Assembly: GCF_017355205.1 (NCBI RefSeq)
Contig: NZ_JADIJK010000005.1
Span: 62,001 to 126,000, forward strand
Reading direction: 5' to 3'
DNA: 64,000 nt
Source of the DNA: Bacillus sp. SD088
GTDB taxonomy: Bacteria; Bacillota; Bacilli; Bacillales; Bacillaceae_C
The notes under the pieces are model-generated. The model was not told where the DNA came from. It saw only the letters and a program-made list of their open reading frames with translations, and did no database searches. Positions within the stretch are counted from its first letter, which is position 1; each line of letters opens with the position of its first letter. The translations under genes and the position numbers were made by a program. Positions 54,353-63,654 of this stretch are shown here, piece after piece.

Positions 54353-56215
54353 ATGCTGCCATTCTTTACAGATCCATATCCTGATGAATTAATTTATTCA
54401 ACGATTGCACGTTATCACTTTTACAGTGGAAATATAGATTACAAAGATACGTTGGAAGAAGTATTTCAAAGTCGTTCTGTGATACCGAGTTTAGAGATTG
54501 GTAGCCATTTTGATGCTTTAGCTCAACAAATAGGAAATTATTCGGTAGAGAGTCTGTTATCGAAACATACTATTTATCCGTATTATGCTCCATTCCTTTC
54601 TAAACAGCGACAGCAAGAGATTCTACGGGACGTTCAAGGTGATGGAAAAGGTCTTTATACGAGGCTGGGCATGATTGCAGGAGGCATTTGCAAGAAAGAC
54701 GGATTATACTACTGCCCGCAATGCGCCAAGGGTGATATTGATAGATACGGAGAACCATATATTCATAGGGAACATCAGCTACAGGGTATAGACTTGTGTG
54801 CGCATCATTATTTACAACTAAAGAAATATCCAGATGGCTTTACCGAGCAAAGTCGTATCAAGTTTATTCGGTTTGAGGTACAAAAAATGGATTTATCTGT
54901 TATACAGGAGGTGGAGTCCCCTGAACGATTTGATATCCAAGTAAATTTAGCGACAATGGCATATCAACTGTTAAATGTTGATATAGCAGCGTTCTCTCGT
55001 GAGGAAATCTTTAAAAGGTATCGAATGCTTCTTAGAGAGAAAAATTTAATTACTACATCAAACCAAGTAAGGCAAAAAGAGTTATTCGATGCATTTCAAG
55101 CGAATTTCCCAAAAGGATTTCTAGAAAAGTACGAATCGAATTTTAACGGGGAAGATGAACACAATTGGCTCAAGGTATTAACTCGTAATGAAAAGCGTCA
55201 TGTCCATCCTTTGCGCCACCTATTCTTTCTGTACTTCTTAGGAAAAGACGTAGAAGAACTTTTTCGTGTTAGTGAGGATTTAGGTCCTTTCGGAAAAGGT
55301 CCTTGGCCATGCTTAAATAAGGCTGCCGATCATTATAAGCAATTGGTAATCAGTAATGTAAAGGTTACAAGAGACTTTAAATCAACAGCTCCTATCGGTA
55401 CATTCGAATGTTCCTGTGGCTATATTTATGCAAGAAAGGGTCCTGATAAATCGAGCGAAGATAAATATCACATTGGTCGTGTAAAAGTATTTGGAGACAC
55501 TTGGATGGCTAAATTACGAGTCCTTGCAAATAAGAATTTAAGTATAAGAGTAACGGCTAAAATGCTTGGAGTTGATTCCAAGACCGTGAAAAAATATTTA
55601 TCCTTGGATGAGCAAAAAGGGAAATTAGAAAGTCAAGACAATTCTACAATGGTACAGCATCATCGGCAACAATTACTTGCGGGAATACGGCAATATTCTA
55701 ATGATTCAAGAACACAAATTAGACAACGTTTTCAAAAGGAATATATCTACTTGTATCGCTACGACAAGGAATGGTTATTTAATCACTTACCTATCAATCA
55801 GACGAAGGTAAAACCGAAAGCAACTGTGGATTGGGAAGCTCGTGATCGTGAATACTGTTCAAAAATTGAAAAGCTCTATAAAGAACTCATTATGCTAGAT
55901 AAGTCTGTTCGAATCACCATTTCAGTTATTGGAAAACGTCTTGGAATACTATCAAATTTGGAGAAACATCTGGATAAACTAACACGAACTAAAAAGTTAT
56001 TAAATGAAATGACAGAAACTATCCAGCAATTCCAAATCAGACGTTGCTGTAAAATTATTGATCAAATGCTACAGGAGGAAGAACCTGTAATCTTATGGAA
56101 AGTACAGCGCAAGGGTGCTGTGAAATCACATCATTTTCATGAAATAAAACCGCATTTAGAAGCGTATATAGACATGAAACGGGAAGTGGATAATTATGGG
56201 CGCACAACAAGTTAA
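54353..56215 (+). CDS. tnsD: TnsD/TniQ target selector (attTn7 recognition)
   Basis: 620 residues. The TniQ domain starts 'MLPFFTDPYPDELIYSTIARY' and contains the zinc ribbon 'YYCPQCAKGD' and 'GIDLCAHHY' (about 119-150). The C-terminal half has HTH segments such as 'LSIRVTAKMLGVDSKTVKKYL' (about 393-413). It should bind the glmS 3' end, which fits the insertion 20 bp behind glmS. Overlaps tnsE by 20 nt. Confidence 0.93.
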   Translation: MLPFFTDPYPDELIYSTIARYHFYSGNIDYKDTLEEVFQSRSVIPSLEIGSHFDALAQQIGNYSVESLLSKHTIYPYYAPFLSKQRQQEILRDVQGDGKGLYTRLGMIAGGICKKDGLYYCPQCAKGDIDRYGEPYIHREHQLQGIDLCAHHYLQLKKYPDGFTEQSRIKFIRFEVQKMDLSVIQEVESPERFDIQVNLATMAYQLLNVDIAAFSREEIFKRYRMLLREKNLITTSNQVRQKELFDAFQANFPKGFLEKYESNFNGEDEHNWLKVLTRNEKRHVHPLRHLFFLYFLGKDVEELFRVSEDLGPFGKGPWPCLNKAADHYKQLVISNVKVTRDFKSTAPIGTFECSCGYIYARKGPDKSSEDKYHIGRVKVFGDTWMAKLRVLANKNLSIRVTAKMLGVDSKTVKKYLSLDEQKGKLESQDNSTMVQHHRQQLLAGIRQYSNDSRTQIRQRFQKEYIYLYRYDKEWLFNHLPINQTKVKPKATVDWEARDREYCSKIEKLYKELIMLDKSVRITISVIGKRLGILSNLEKHLDKLTRTKKLLNEMTETIQQFQIRRCCKIIDQMLQEEEPVILWKVQRKGAVKSHHFHEIKPHLEAYIDMKREVDNYGRTTS

Positions 56216-57728
56216 AATTAAATGGCCATTTAAGAAAGGGGAAAAGGCAAGACTAATTTGGATTGGTGATCCTTTTCGTCATGATAACAAAATAATGTTG
56301 TATGCATACTTTCGTGCAAGGGGAGTTACAGAGAAGATACTAATGGACTGGGGTACGTTGCCGTGTCTGGCAATTCAACATTATTATAATGATGGTATAA
56401 TTACCTCAAGTCAGCCTCCTAATGGCGTGCAGGAAGTAGATATTACTATTTATCCCAATAGTGCCAAGTATTACGAGAAGCCTTGGAGGATACTAGGGAG
56501 CGAAGACCCTGCAACATCACGCAGTTTCATATTTACCTTTGATGGCAAGAATGTCATTCTGCCAGTCATCGAAGTGCTGAGAAGTATATTGGCGCCTAAT
56601 GGTTTTCTTTTATATCGCTTGTTTGAATCGAATTCATTTCCTCAATTTTTCACAGAAAAATACGAACCAAATAAAATACATCTTAGTTTTTCATCACTGT
56701 ATGAATTGAAATACACCAGAACAGTATTTATTTATCAATTGGTATGGCTATTAACGAACCGTGATTTAAGGCAAGTCTATGAAAGTATTGCCTTTACATG
56801 GCTGCAGGAACAAACAGTGAAGTTTGATTGGAAATTTACGCAGCCAATTACTGTCACTGCGAGAGTTAAGGAAGATAATAATACATGGACTATACTACAA
56901 ATTGTAAATATGAAGAATAAGCATATTCCCTGTGAAAATATTTCAATTTCACATCCGGAAATACAGGATAAAGAGAAGTCGAAAGAAGCGAAGAAGTTTA
57001 CATATCGTTCTTTAAATAAAAGAGATGGTGGAGAAGGATTTACATTAGATGAACAAGTCGATGGGGCTACGGAAGATTTTGATCTTGTACAGATGAATCA
57101 ATTAAGACATGAATATATTTCGGTGCCTAAGGTCAAACGGATCAAACGTAGTTCTTCCAAGCAACGTTTGGAAGAAGACGAAAATACAAAGAGATACTAT
57201 GGTGAAAATGATTCCATCCGTTCTGCAGCAGATAGTGGTGGTCAGCAATTGGCAAGAGGATTAGAACAACAAATGCTGCATGAAATTAAAGCTCGGGGGG
57301 AACTACAAGATTTTATTAATGTATTGAAGGTGCTGGAGCAATATCCAGAAGTAAAAGCAATTCGGGCATTTACTGATGTATTGCCGGAGGGACTATGGGA
57401 ACGCAGATTTACAAAGCTTAGCGATGGTATTACTAAAAGACGTTATGTGATTGCTGAGGTATTTATGATGAATGGTAATCGTTTCAACATTATTGAGGTT
57501 GAACGTGAAAATCGCCCATTATCAACACTTATTATATATTCAAATTCCGAACAGGTCTGGGAATCAATTTATAACTATTTACTTGTGGGTCTTGTTAATA
57601 CCAGTGGAACATGGATTAGTAGTTTGCTAAAGTCTATGACACATCAGAGCATTTACATTTTCAGATTGAAACATAGTCGTAAAGGAGTTTCCCACAGAGC
57701 AAAATTACTATTTAAAAAACTGTCATAA
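56196..57728 (+). CDS. tnsE: TnsE-like target selector
   Basis: 510 residues, position and length as Tn7 TnsE (538). N-terminal 'KIKWPFKKGEKARLIWIGDPF' region and a C-terminal domain with 'RGELQDFINVLKVLEQYPEV', 'RYVIAEVFMMNGNRFNIIEVERE' and 'HSRKGVSHRAKLLFKKL', matching the TnsE C-terminal domain. TnsE directs insertion into replicating DNA, especially conjugal plasmids, by contact with the beta clamp. Its presence means the element keeps the horizontal-transfer pathway as well as the attTn7 pathway. Confidence 0.85.
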   Translation: MGAQQVKIKWPFKKGEKARLIWIGDPFRHDNKIMLYAYFRARGVTEKILMDWGTLPCLAIQHYYNDGIITSSQPPNGVQEVDITIYPNSAKYYEKPWRILGSEDPATSRSFIFTFDGKNVILPVIEVLRSILAPNGFLLYRLFESNSFPQFFTEKYEPNKIHLSFSSLYELKYTRTVFIYQLVWLLTNRDLRQVYESIAFTWLQEQTVKFDWKFTQPITVTARVKEDNNTWTILQIVNMKNKHIPCENISISHPEIQDKEKSKEAKKFTYRSLNKRDGGEGFTLDEQVDGATEDFDLVQMNQLRHEYISVPKVKRIKRSSSKQRLEEDENTKRYYGENDSIRSAADSGGQQLARGLEQQMLHEIKARGELQDFINVLKVLEQYPEVKAIRAFTDVLPEGLWERRFTKLSDGITKRRYVIAEVFMMNGNRFNIIEVERENRPLSTLIIYSNSEQVWESIYNYLLVGLVNTSGTWISSLLKSMTHQSIYIFRLKHSRKGVSHRAKLLFKKLS

Positions 57729-57872
57729 TAAGAAACCTCAAGCATTATCAGTTGACATAATTTAAATAGTAAACCCAAAAAATAATTTTCATTCTTATCC
57801 TAGTAGGTAAATATTTAATTGGGTTGATATAATTAAGACTATATTGGAGGTTATGATAAAGGAGGTAAGAGT

Positions 57873-58475
57873 TTGAATGATACGAAATGGCAATTTGATC
57901 AGGTTGCTGAAGAATATGACTTCGTGAACGCACTTTTAAGTGACTATTCATTCTTTGTGTCTAATATGTCTTCAATCAAAAGAAAAGCATTAGATATTGG
58001 ATGTGGTTCGGGATTATTAGTGGATCAATTGTCAAGTTATTATGATGAAGTAGTGGGGATTGATATTTCTAATCAAATGCTTGATCTTGCCAAATCGAGG
58101 CGTCAACGGTCAAATACAATCTATTTGAATATGAATGCAGAACATCTAAATTTTAACGAGAAGTTTGATTTTATTGTAAGCCGAACAACATTCCATCATT
58201 TGAATGATATACCAAGTGTGATAAAGCAAATGAAAGGGTTGTTAAATGGGGGAGGAAAAATAGTTATCCTTGATGATGTATCTAAAGTTGAGACCCCTCC
58301 TACCTACGTTTATATATTAGGAGCATTACAAGAGTTTATTCCTCATTTTTTTAAATTTGGAATAAAAAATGCTGTTAGAATCTTTAAGCATAACACTTCT
58401 AAACCTTGGCTTGAACATTTAGCTTTAGATAAGTACTTATCAGAATTTATACGAAAAACTGTTGCCGGGATGTAA
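57873..58475 (+). CDS. Class I SAM methyltransferase (transposon cargo), possibly C-terminally shortened
   Basis: 200 residues, TTG start with RBS AAAGGAGG (7 nt). Motif I 'ALDIGCGSGLLVDQL' (about 46-60), 'VVGIDISNQML', 'FDFIVSRTTFHHL' and 'GGGKIVILDD'. UbiE/Methyltransf_11-like. It ends abruptly after 'LSEFIRKTVAGM', whereas relatives have further strands, so a 3' truncation is likely. Methylation of a defence-related substrate is not indicated. Confidence 0.65.
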   Translation: MNDTKWQFDQVAEEYDFVNALLSDYSFFVSNMSSIKRKALDIGCGSGLLVDQLSSYYDEVVGIDISNQMLDLAKSRRQRSNTIYLNMNAEHLNFNEKFDFIVSRTTFHHLNDIPSVIKQMKGLLNGGGKIVILDDVSKVETPPTYVYILGALQEFIPHFFKFGIKNAVRIFKHNTSKPWLEHLALDKYLSEFIRKTVAGM

Positions 58476-58814
58476 TTTTTATAGAATGGGGTGGGCCATG
58501 GGAATCATATGGACAAAGCCTTAGGCAACTGGATTAATCTATCCAAGGATGAGGACTATTAGATTCGGTTATGTTGAGATTAGTTATCCTTATAATATAG
58601 GCAAGTTCTATGTGATTTTATCCTTTTTACTCAGAATAGCTTTATTCAAGAACAAATGTTTGGTATAATTTGATAGCAACCATTTAAGAGGGAGTATTTT
58701 AAATAGTTAACTATCAAAAAGAGTTTAGTCTTTGGCTGGTCAATTAAAATAGGAACTCTGATTTTACAGGGCAAAACTATTATTAATAAATTGGTATGAA
58801 GGAGATTTCCTAAA
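58476..58814 (+). promoter_or_regulatory. Intergenic region before gajA with extended -10
   Basis: About 340 bp without an intact gene. TGGTATAAT at 58661-58669 is an extended -10. RBS AAGGAG lies 11 nt before the gajA ATG. Confidence 0.4.
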
Positions 58815-60593
58815 ATGAAGATTGAATGGATAAAGATAAAAGGATTTAGAAATTTTGATAATGAAAAAATTAATTTTGCGGATCAAACTTTAATCATAGG
58901 AGCAAATGATATTGGGAAAACGAATTTAATATTCGCGTTACGGCTTCTATTTGATCGAAGTTTAAGTGATAGAGATTTAGATTTATTTAACAGTGATTAC
59001 AACGTGTATACAAAGTCCGAATCGATTGAAATTACAGTTAAAATCACGCGTGTAAAAGAAGATTGTTTATTAACTGTATTTAAAGGTGATTTGAACGAAG
59101 GAACAGTATATATCCAATATAAAAATTCAAAAAATGGAGAGTATAGTATTTTCTCAGGTCCTTCTGAGGAACTATTGGAACCAAAAAATTCGCGTTTTTA
59201 CATTAAACGATTAAATATGGAATACGTAAATACAAATCGTAATTTAGAATCTTTTATAAAACGAGAAAAAAACCAAATTCTTGAGGACGCTAAATTACAA
59301 TTGACAGAGGAACAAGCTCAGAATGACCAAAAGTCCATACTTAAAATAAAGAGAAGTTTAGATGTTGTAAATAAAAGAGTTGATCATTTGAATTATATTC
59401 AGCAGTCTCTGGGTAAAGTAAACGAAGAGTTAAGCTCGCTTGCTATACATAATGAAGGGCAAACGTTGACTTTTAAAAATGCTAATTCAGATGCCAATAA
59501 AATGTTAGATAATCTTGAACTGACTTACAATACAGATGAAGGTGCTTTAACTTTAGGGGGGGATGGTAGAAATAATCAAATATTTTTAGCTACATGGATT
59601 TCTAAACAAAAAAATATTAATCCCTTAGAAAAAGTAACTTTCTATGCTATAGAAGAACCAGAGGCACATTTACATCCACAGCAACAACGCAAGCTTTCAA
59701 GCTATTTGTTAGATAAATTTGAAGAGCAAGTTTTTATTACTACACATTCTCCATATATTGCAACAGAGTTTAAACCAGACAGGATTGTTAAACTACATTC
59801 CAAAAATAAATCAACCAAAGCAGCAAAAGGTGGATGTAGCGAAGAATTAAAAGTGAATTTTGATGACTTTGGTTATAGGTTAGATGCAATTACATCCGAT
59901 GTATTTTTCGTAAATGCAGTATTTCTAGTAGAAGGTCCTTCAGAAAAGCTATTCTATACTGCCCTGGCGAAACAATTAGATATCGATTTAGATAGATTGA
60001 ATGTCTCGATTATATCTGTCAATGGTGTAGGGTTTAAACCGTATATAAAGATCTGTTTAGCTTTAGATATTCCTTTTGTATTAAGAACGGATAATGATAT
60101 TTTCAATAAAACAAGAAAAATTCAAGAGAAGGACTTTGAGTTTTCTTTTCAAGCGGGTATATCTCGTGTGATGGGAATATACACAGAACTTTTACAAACG
60201 GGTAATAATCAATATTTAATAAAGTATTGGGAAGAACACGAGCTAGAAAATGAATGGTTAAAGACCGAAGAGCGTCCACAGAAAGCTTTTAATCTCGCAA
60301 ATTATATCATTCAAGAGGTAGAAAAAAACAATATATATTTGTCGGAAATTGATCTTGAGAATGACTTAGTTAATAGCAGTTTATTTAGCTCGTTAAAAAA
60401 ATTCTATAATACTAGAGCAATAAAAAGTACAGTAGATAAGATGCAAAAAGCAAAGGCTGAAAACATGCTGAAATTCTTAAAAACTCATTTCGATGATTTG
60501 GAATGTTTAAGAGATGATAAAATTTCTGATCCACTTAAACAAATAAAAACATTAGCTGAAAAGGTTGTTAGCGAGAATGAAGAAAGTAACTAA
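58815..60593 (+). CDS. gajA: GajA, Gabija OLD-family ATPase with TOPRIM nuclease
   Basis: 592 residues. N-terminal ABC-type ATPase: 'IKGFRNFDNEKINFADQTLI' region, Walker A 'GANDIGKTN' (about 30-38), signature and Walker B zone 'YAIEEPEAHLHPQQQRKL' (about 281-298), 'FITTHSPYIAT'. C-terminal TOPRIM: 'VFLVEGPSEKLFY' (Glu about 376) and 'FVLRTDNDIFN' (DxD about 420). In Gabija, GajA is a sequence-dependent nicking endonuclease held off by nucleotides and released when phage activity depletes them. It overlaps gajB, as in known systems. Confidence 0.85.
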   Translation: MKIEWIKIKGFRNFDNEKINFADQTLIIGANDIGKTNLIFALRLLFDRSLSDRDLDLFNSDYNVYTKSESIEITVKITRVKEDCLLTVFKGDLNEGTVYIQYKNSKNGEYSIFSGPSEELLEPKNSRFYIKRLNMEYVNTNRNLESFIKREKNQILEDAKLQLTEEQAQNDQKSILKIKRSLDVVNKRVDHLNYIQQSLGKVNEELSSLAIHNEGQTLTFKNANSDANKMLDNLELTYNTDEGALTLGGDGRNNQIFLATWISKQKNINPLEKVTFYAIEEPEAHLHPQQQRKLSSYLLDKFEEQVFITTHSPYIATEFKPDRIVKLHSKNKSTKAAKGGCSEELKVNFDDFGYRLDAITSDVFFVNAVFLVEGPSEKLFYTALAKQLDIDLDRLNVSIISVNGVGFKPYIKICLALDIPFVLRTDNDIFNKTRKIQEKDFEFSFQAGISRVMGIYTELLQTGNNQYLIKYWEEHELENEWLKTEERPQKAFNLANYIIQEVEKNNIYLSEIDLENDLVNSSLFSSLKKFYNTRAIKSTVDKMQKAKAENMLKFLKTHFDDLECLRDDKISDPLKQIKTLAEKVVSENEESN

Positions 60594-62196
60594 GCCTACA
60601 AATGAACAATTAAAGATTATTGAAGAACCAGGAAATTTAGTTGTGACTGCTAAACCAGGTAGTGGTAAAACATATACAATAGTAGAAAAAATTATAGATA
60701 TATCTAAAAATTTGTTGAGCTATCAAGGTATTATAGCTATTTCATTTACTAGAAAAGCTAGTAAAGAGTTGGAATTCCGATATAAGAGGAAAAACATAGA
60801 AAATAGTAATCACTTTTTTGGGACCATAGATAAGTTTTATATTTCTGAAATTATCATACCTTTTGCAAAGTTATTATGCGGTAAGGGTGAGCCATTGGAA
60901 GTAAAGGATTCTATCGATGAGCACCCTAAATATAAGGGGTTAAAAAACCTAAGTGAAAATAAAGCTGGTGAAGGATTATTTGAATTACTTAAGGAGTCAT
61001 TACGAGAAGGTTTAATATTCTTAGAAATTTGTGGTGAAACAGCATTATATATACTAAACGAAGTTCCACAATGCTTACTTTATCTTAAGGCAAGATATAC
61101 TCATATTTTTATTGATGAGTATCAAGACTGTGGTGAAATTCAACATGAAATATTCTTAAAGTTAGTTAATCAAGGAATTAAAGGTATAGCGGTAGGAGAT
61201 TTAGATCAGGCCATCTATGCATTTAGTAAAAGATATTCAAGGTATTTATTATCATTAATAGGGGAAGATGATTTTACTCATTTAGAAATTACCCGCAATC
61301 ATAGGTGTCATAAATCGATCTCGGATTATTCTTTAGAACTAATGGGAATCAAGAGAGAAAATATTGAAAAAGAGAAGAGAGTATTTAAGGTTAACATCTT
61401 AGGAACAGATGAAGATATTATTCATGCTATAGAAGAAAATTTTGAGGAATTAAAAGAAAAATATAATCTAAGTAAAAATAGTGATTTTGCAATTCTATGT
61501 AGAAGTAACGGCACAGCTAGAAGAGCCGCTGAGTTTTTAACAATAGATAATAAGTTATTTGTTGATACAGTTTTAGATAACATTAGTGGTAACTGGGCAA
61601 TTCTGTACAACGATCTTTTATCTTCCTTCTATTTATATCAAATGAATGAGATTACTGTTCTTGATTTTGTAAACAGATATATAAATGAAGAATTAAACTA
61701 TAAGGAATTTCGAAAAGGATTAGAACTGGTTGACAAAATATTTAGGTTAAATGAAAGTGAACTTAAATCTAACATTAAAGATTTTTACAGTATCGCCCAG
61801 CTGGTATATCCAGAGCAAAAAGATGAGCGAATTTTCAAGATGCTAAAAGAGGTTCTGAATAATGAAGAGGCGTTATACAGTTTCAAACCGGCATCAGAGA
61901 ATGAAATTAACATTATGACTTTGCACAAATCAAAAGGGTTAGAATTTAAGTGTGTGTTTTTATTAGATTTATATAAATGGATTTTACCACCAGAAGGGGA
62001 TTGGGTATCTGAGGAAGATTATGTTCAAGCATTAAATTTACATTATGTCGGGATTACAAGAGCTATTGAATCCTGTTTTATCATGGTGGGAAGCCAAAGG
62101 TATAGAGTGAGACAACAAGATTTTATTATGGCTCAAGAATCGCCATTTCTATATTTGAATGGTACACCTAATTTAAGAGTAGATTTAAATTGGTAA
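60577..62196 (+). CDS. gajB: GajB, Gabija UvrD/PcrA-like helicase
   Basis: 539 residues from ATG 60577, overlapping gajA by 17 nt; a TTG at 60565 is less likely. SF1 helicase motifs: Q-motif 'TNEQLKIIEEPG', Walker A 'TAKPGSGKTYT' (about 27-37), motif II 'IFIDEYQDCGE' (about 179-189), motif III 'VGDLDQAIYAF', motif V 'MTLHKSKGLEF' and VI 'HYVGITRAIES'. GajB senses DNA ends and activates GajA. Last cargo gene before the distal transposon end. Confidence 0.85.
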   Translation: MKKVTKPTNEQLKIIEEPGNLVVTAKPGSGKTYTIVEKIIDISKNLLSYQGIIAISFTRKASKELEFRYKRKNIENSNHFFGTIDKFYISEIIIPFAKLLCGKGEPLEVKDSIDEHPKYKGLKNLSENKAGEGLFELLKESLREGLIFLEICGETALYILNEVPQCLLYLKARYTHIFIDEYQDCGEIQHEIFLKLVNQGIKGIAVGDLDQAIYAFSKRYSRYLLSLIGEDDFTHLEITRNHRCHKSISDYSLELMGIKRENIEKEKRVFKVNILGTDEDIIHAIEENFEELKEKYNLSKNSDFAILCRSNGTARRAAEFLTIDNKLFVDTVLDNISGNWAILYNDLLSSFYLYQMNEITVLDFVNRYINEELNYKEFRKGLELVDKIFRLNESELKSNIKDFYSIAQLVYPEQKDERIFKMLKEVLNNEEALYSFKPASENEINIMTLHKSKGLEFKCVFLLDLYKWILPPEGDWVSEEDYVQALNLHYVGITRAIESCFIMVGSQRYRVRQQDFIMAQESPFLYLNGTPNLRVDLNW

Positions 62197-62321
62197 TATA
62201 TATAAATAACCTAATTTTGATAGCGATGTTTTGTGATGGAAAAAGTTAAAAGTAATCAATCTTTTTTTCAAAATGGGTGGATTTGTTTTACTATAAAATC
62301 AGCTTTTGTGCAAGTATCATC

Positions 62322-62363
62322 AAAACCATGGAGCATCTAAAATCAGATGATCCCATGGTTTTT
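62322..62363 (+). terminator. Terminator of the Gabija operon
   Basis: AAAACCATGG (62322-62331) pairs with CCATGGTTTT (62353-62362); inner arm GCATCT/AGATGAT; T-run at the end. Confidence 0.8.
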
Positions 62364-62415
62364 AATATGATTAGATGTTAATCAATCGGGTTCGATTGTG
62401 GAAGTGGATAGAAAA

Positions 62416-62562
62416 TGATCAAACTTTATTATAAAAAATGTATAATAATTTACAAGAGAAGAACCCATTTTGATCAATCCTTTTTTAAAACGTATTCCTT
62501 TTATTTACCCTAAAATTAGGTTTTGTGGGATACTTTTGATCAAACTTTATTCCAAAGCTACA
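62416..62562 (-). repeat. Distal transposon end (Tn7L equivalent), three TnsB sites
   Basis: TGATCAAACTTTATT at 62416-62430 and 62537-62551, and TGATCAATCCTTTTT at 62471-62485, all inverted relative to the other end, then CCAAAGCTACA to the end. Three widely spaced sites correspond to Tn7L. Confidence 0.85.
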
Positions 62563-62567
62563 TGTGT
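62563..62567. repeat. Target-site duplication, right copy (TGTGT)
   Basis: Identical to 48700-48704. Confidence 0.85.
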
Positions 62568-62594
62568 TGTAGCTTTAAAATAAAGTTTTAACCG
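62568..62594 (+). repeat. Remnant of an older transposon end
   Basis: Directly after the duplication: TGTAGCTTTAAAATAAAGTT, a near-copy of the glmS-proximal end (TGTGGCTTTGAAATAAGGTT) in the same orientation. A further match, TGTGGCTTTGAAATAA, lies at 62740-62755. Confidence 0.6.
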
Positions 62595-62618
62595 TTTATA
62601 AAAAAGTAAGACCGTTTT

Positions 62619-62653
62619 ACCCCTTTGGATTTTATTGTCTAAAGGGGTGTTTT
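62619..62653 (+). terminator. Intrinsic terminator, possibly of a lost gene or former glmS terminator
   Basis: ACCCCTTT (62619-62626) pairs with AAAGGGGT (62641-62648), then GTTTTT. Confidence 0.65.
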
Positions 62654-62655
62654 TG

Positions 62656-62942
62656 AAAAGGAATATCTAAAGTAAATGGCTTAAAGAAGGTAGAGAAGCC
62701 GGAAGTGGAGTATGGCTGAATATTCTGGGTGCTTCATCCTGTGGCTTTGAAATAAAAGAAGAAGTAAAAGAAATGAAAACAAAATTTGTTAACGAAATCT
62801 TGGAAACCTTATTTCAAGGATTAGCGTTCCATAAAGACAACTGATGGAATGTGGATAAATTACCAGGTAATAATAATTAAAGATTGATAAATGTTACTTT
62901 TGCTTGTTCTAGAGTGGGACGCGATTCTAGAAATCAGCAACA
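62656..62942. other. Degenerate intergenic region behind the transposon
   Basis: No intact gene. A short ORF starting MKTKFVNEILETLFQGLAFH (near 62773) lacks a convincing RBS. The transposon-end-like match at 62740-62755 lies here. Probably debris of earlier insertions. Confidence 0.4.
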
Positions 62943-62992
62943 TTGACAATATAGTTTGAATATTATATTATCATTATATAAAATGATAATAT
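62943..62992 (+). promoter_or_regulatory. Promoter overlapped by a perfect operator palindrome
   Basis: TTGACA (62943-62948), 17-nt spacer, TATTAT (62966-62971). ATATTATCATT (62965-62975) and its exact complement (62982-62992) overlap the -10, the classic place for a repressor. It precedes a broken HTH regulator and a DinB gene. Confidence 0.65.
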
Positions 62993-63007
62993 AAAGGGAG
63001 GAATTCA

Positions 63008-63165
63008 TTGGAAGGATAAGCTGATTTACTTCTTTATCCTGTGCGTAAAGCAATTGTTGCTAAACAAACAACTGACGATAGCTCAACTTGGAGAAATACT
63101 TGAAGATGTTCCTCAAGCTACGGCCATTTAATAGAGTAGCATCAGGTTTAAACGAAGGAAAGTGA
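63008..63165 (+). pseudogene. HTH transcriptional regulator, broken by a stop and frameshifts
   Basis: RBS GGGAGG and TTG start. Frame 1 reads L-E-G-stop, then ADLLLYPVRKAIVAK; after a shift another frame reads LTIAQLGEILEDVPQAT; after another shift RVASGLNEGK. Together these match the N-terminal winged helix of HTH regulators with 'LLxHPVRxxI...DVPQATLYRHL'. One nonsense codon and at least two frameshifts, and the C-terminal half is missing. Confidence 0.65.
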
Positions 63166-63195
63166 GATGGAAGATCTAATAAAGGAGGAATTATT

Positions 63196-63648
63196 ATGGG
63201 ACAGGTAAATCAAATGATGACTGAATGGTTACAACACCGTAATGTGTTGGAGGAATTGTTAGAATCCATCGATGACGAACATATTGATTTCAGACCATGG
63301 GAAGATGCTATGACACTTGGTGAACTGGCGTTACATATTGCTGGGTGGAACGATGTGTTCGTTTCAATGGTCACAACAGAGGATTTTGTTCCACCGGACA
63401 TTCCTGAATGTAAGACGATGGGAGATGTACGCAAAGCTGTAAAGGACTTCACGAAAAAGACAAAGGCTACATATGAATCATTGACTGATGCAGATTTGGA
63501 AGCAGAAAACAATTCATCACACCCGAAACTTCAAGGGGCAAAGAAAAGATATCTTATTGCAATGTATGATCACGAAATTCATCATAAGGGTCAACTTTTT
63601 GTTTACGTACGTATGATAGGAGCCAAGGAAGTCCCGTTTTTTCGCTAA
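63196..63648 (+). CDS. DinB-family protein
   Basis: 150 residues, four-helix-bundle DinB/YfiT-like fold. Putative metal ligands: His in 'ELALHIAGWND' (about 48) and the C-terminal pair in 'YDHEIHHKGQL' (about 128-134). RBS AAAGGAGG. Metal-dependent thiol transferases and hydrolases are known in the superfamily, but the role of this protein is unknown. Probably once controlled by the broken regulator upstream. Confidence 0.8.
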   Translation: MGQVNQMMTEWLQHRNVLEELLESIDDEHIDFRPWEDAMTLGELALHIAGWNDVFVSMVTTEDFVPPDIPECKTMGDVRKAVKDFTKKTKATYESLTDADLEAENNSSHPKLQGAKKRYLIAMYDHEIHHKGQLFVYVRMIGAKEVPFFR

Positions 63649-63654
63649 TTATTG

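Larger units (their letters stand above)
48705..62562 (+). mobile_element. Tn7-like transposon at attTn7 with TnsABCDE and Gabija cargo (13.9 kb)
   Basis: Begins TGTGGCTTTGAAATAA and ends with the inverted, slightly diverged form (complement TGTAGCTTTGGAATAA), flanked by TGTGT on both sides. Gene order from the glmS-proximal end: a DUF6414-like gene, tnsA, tnsB, tnsC, tnsD, tnsE, methyltransferase, gajA, gajB. All genes point away from glmS. All five transposition genes and both ends look intact, so the element may be active. Confidence 0.95.

Noticed and set aside
58476..58600. Continuation of the cargo methyltransferase in another frame
   Set aside because: The sequence after the stop gives no convincing methyltransferase C-terminus in any frame, so I note truncation but not a specific frameshift.
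62690..62760. Possible duplicated glmS 3' end (AGTGGAGTA) next to the third transposon-end match
   Set aside because: The similarity to the glmS terminus is only about 9 nt and can be chance; I keep only the transposon-end match.
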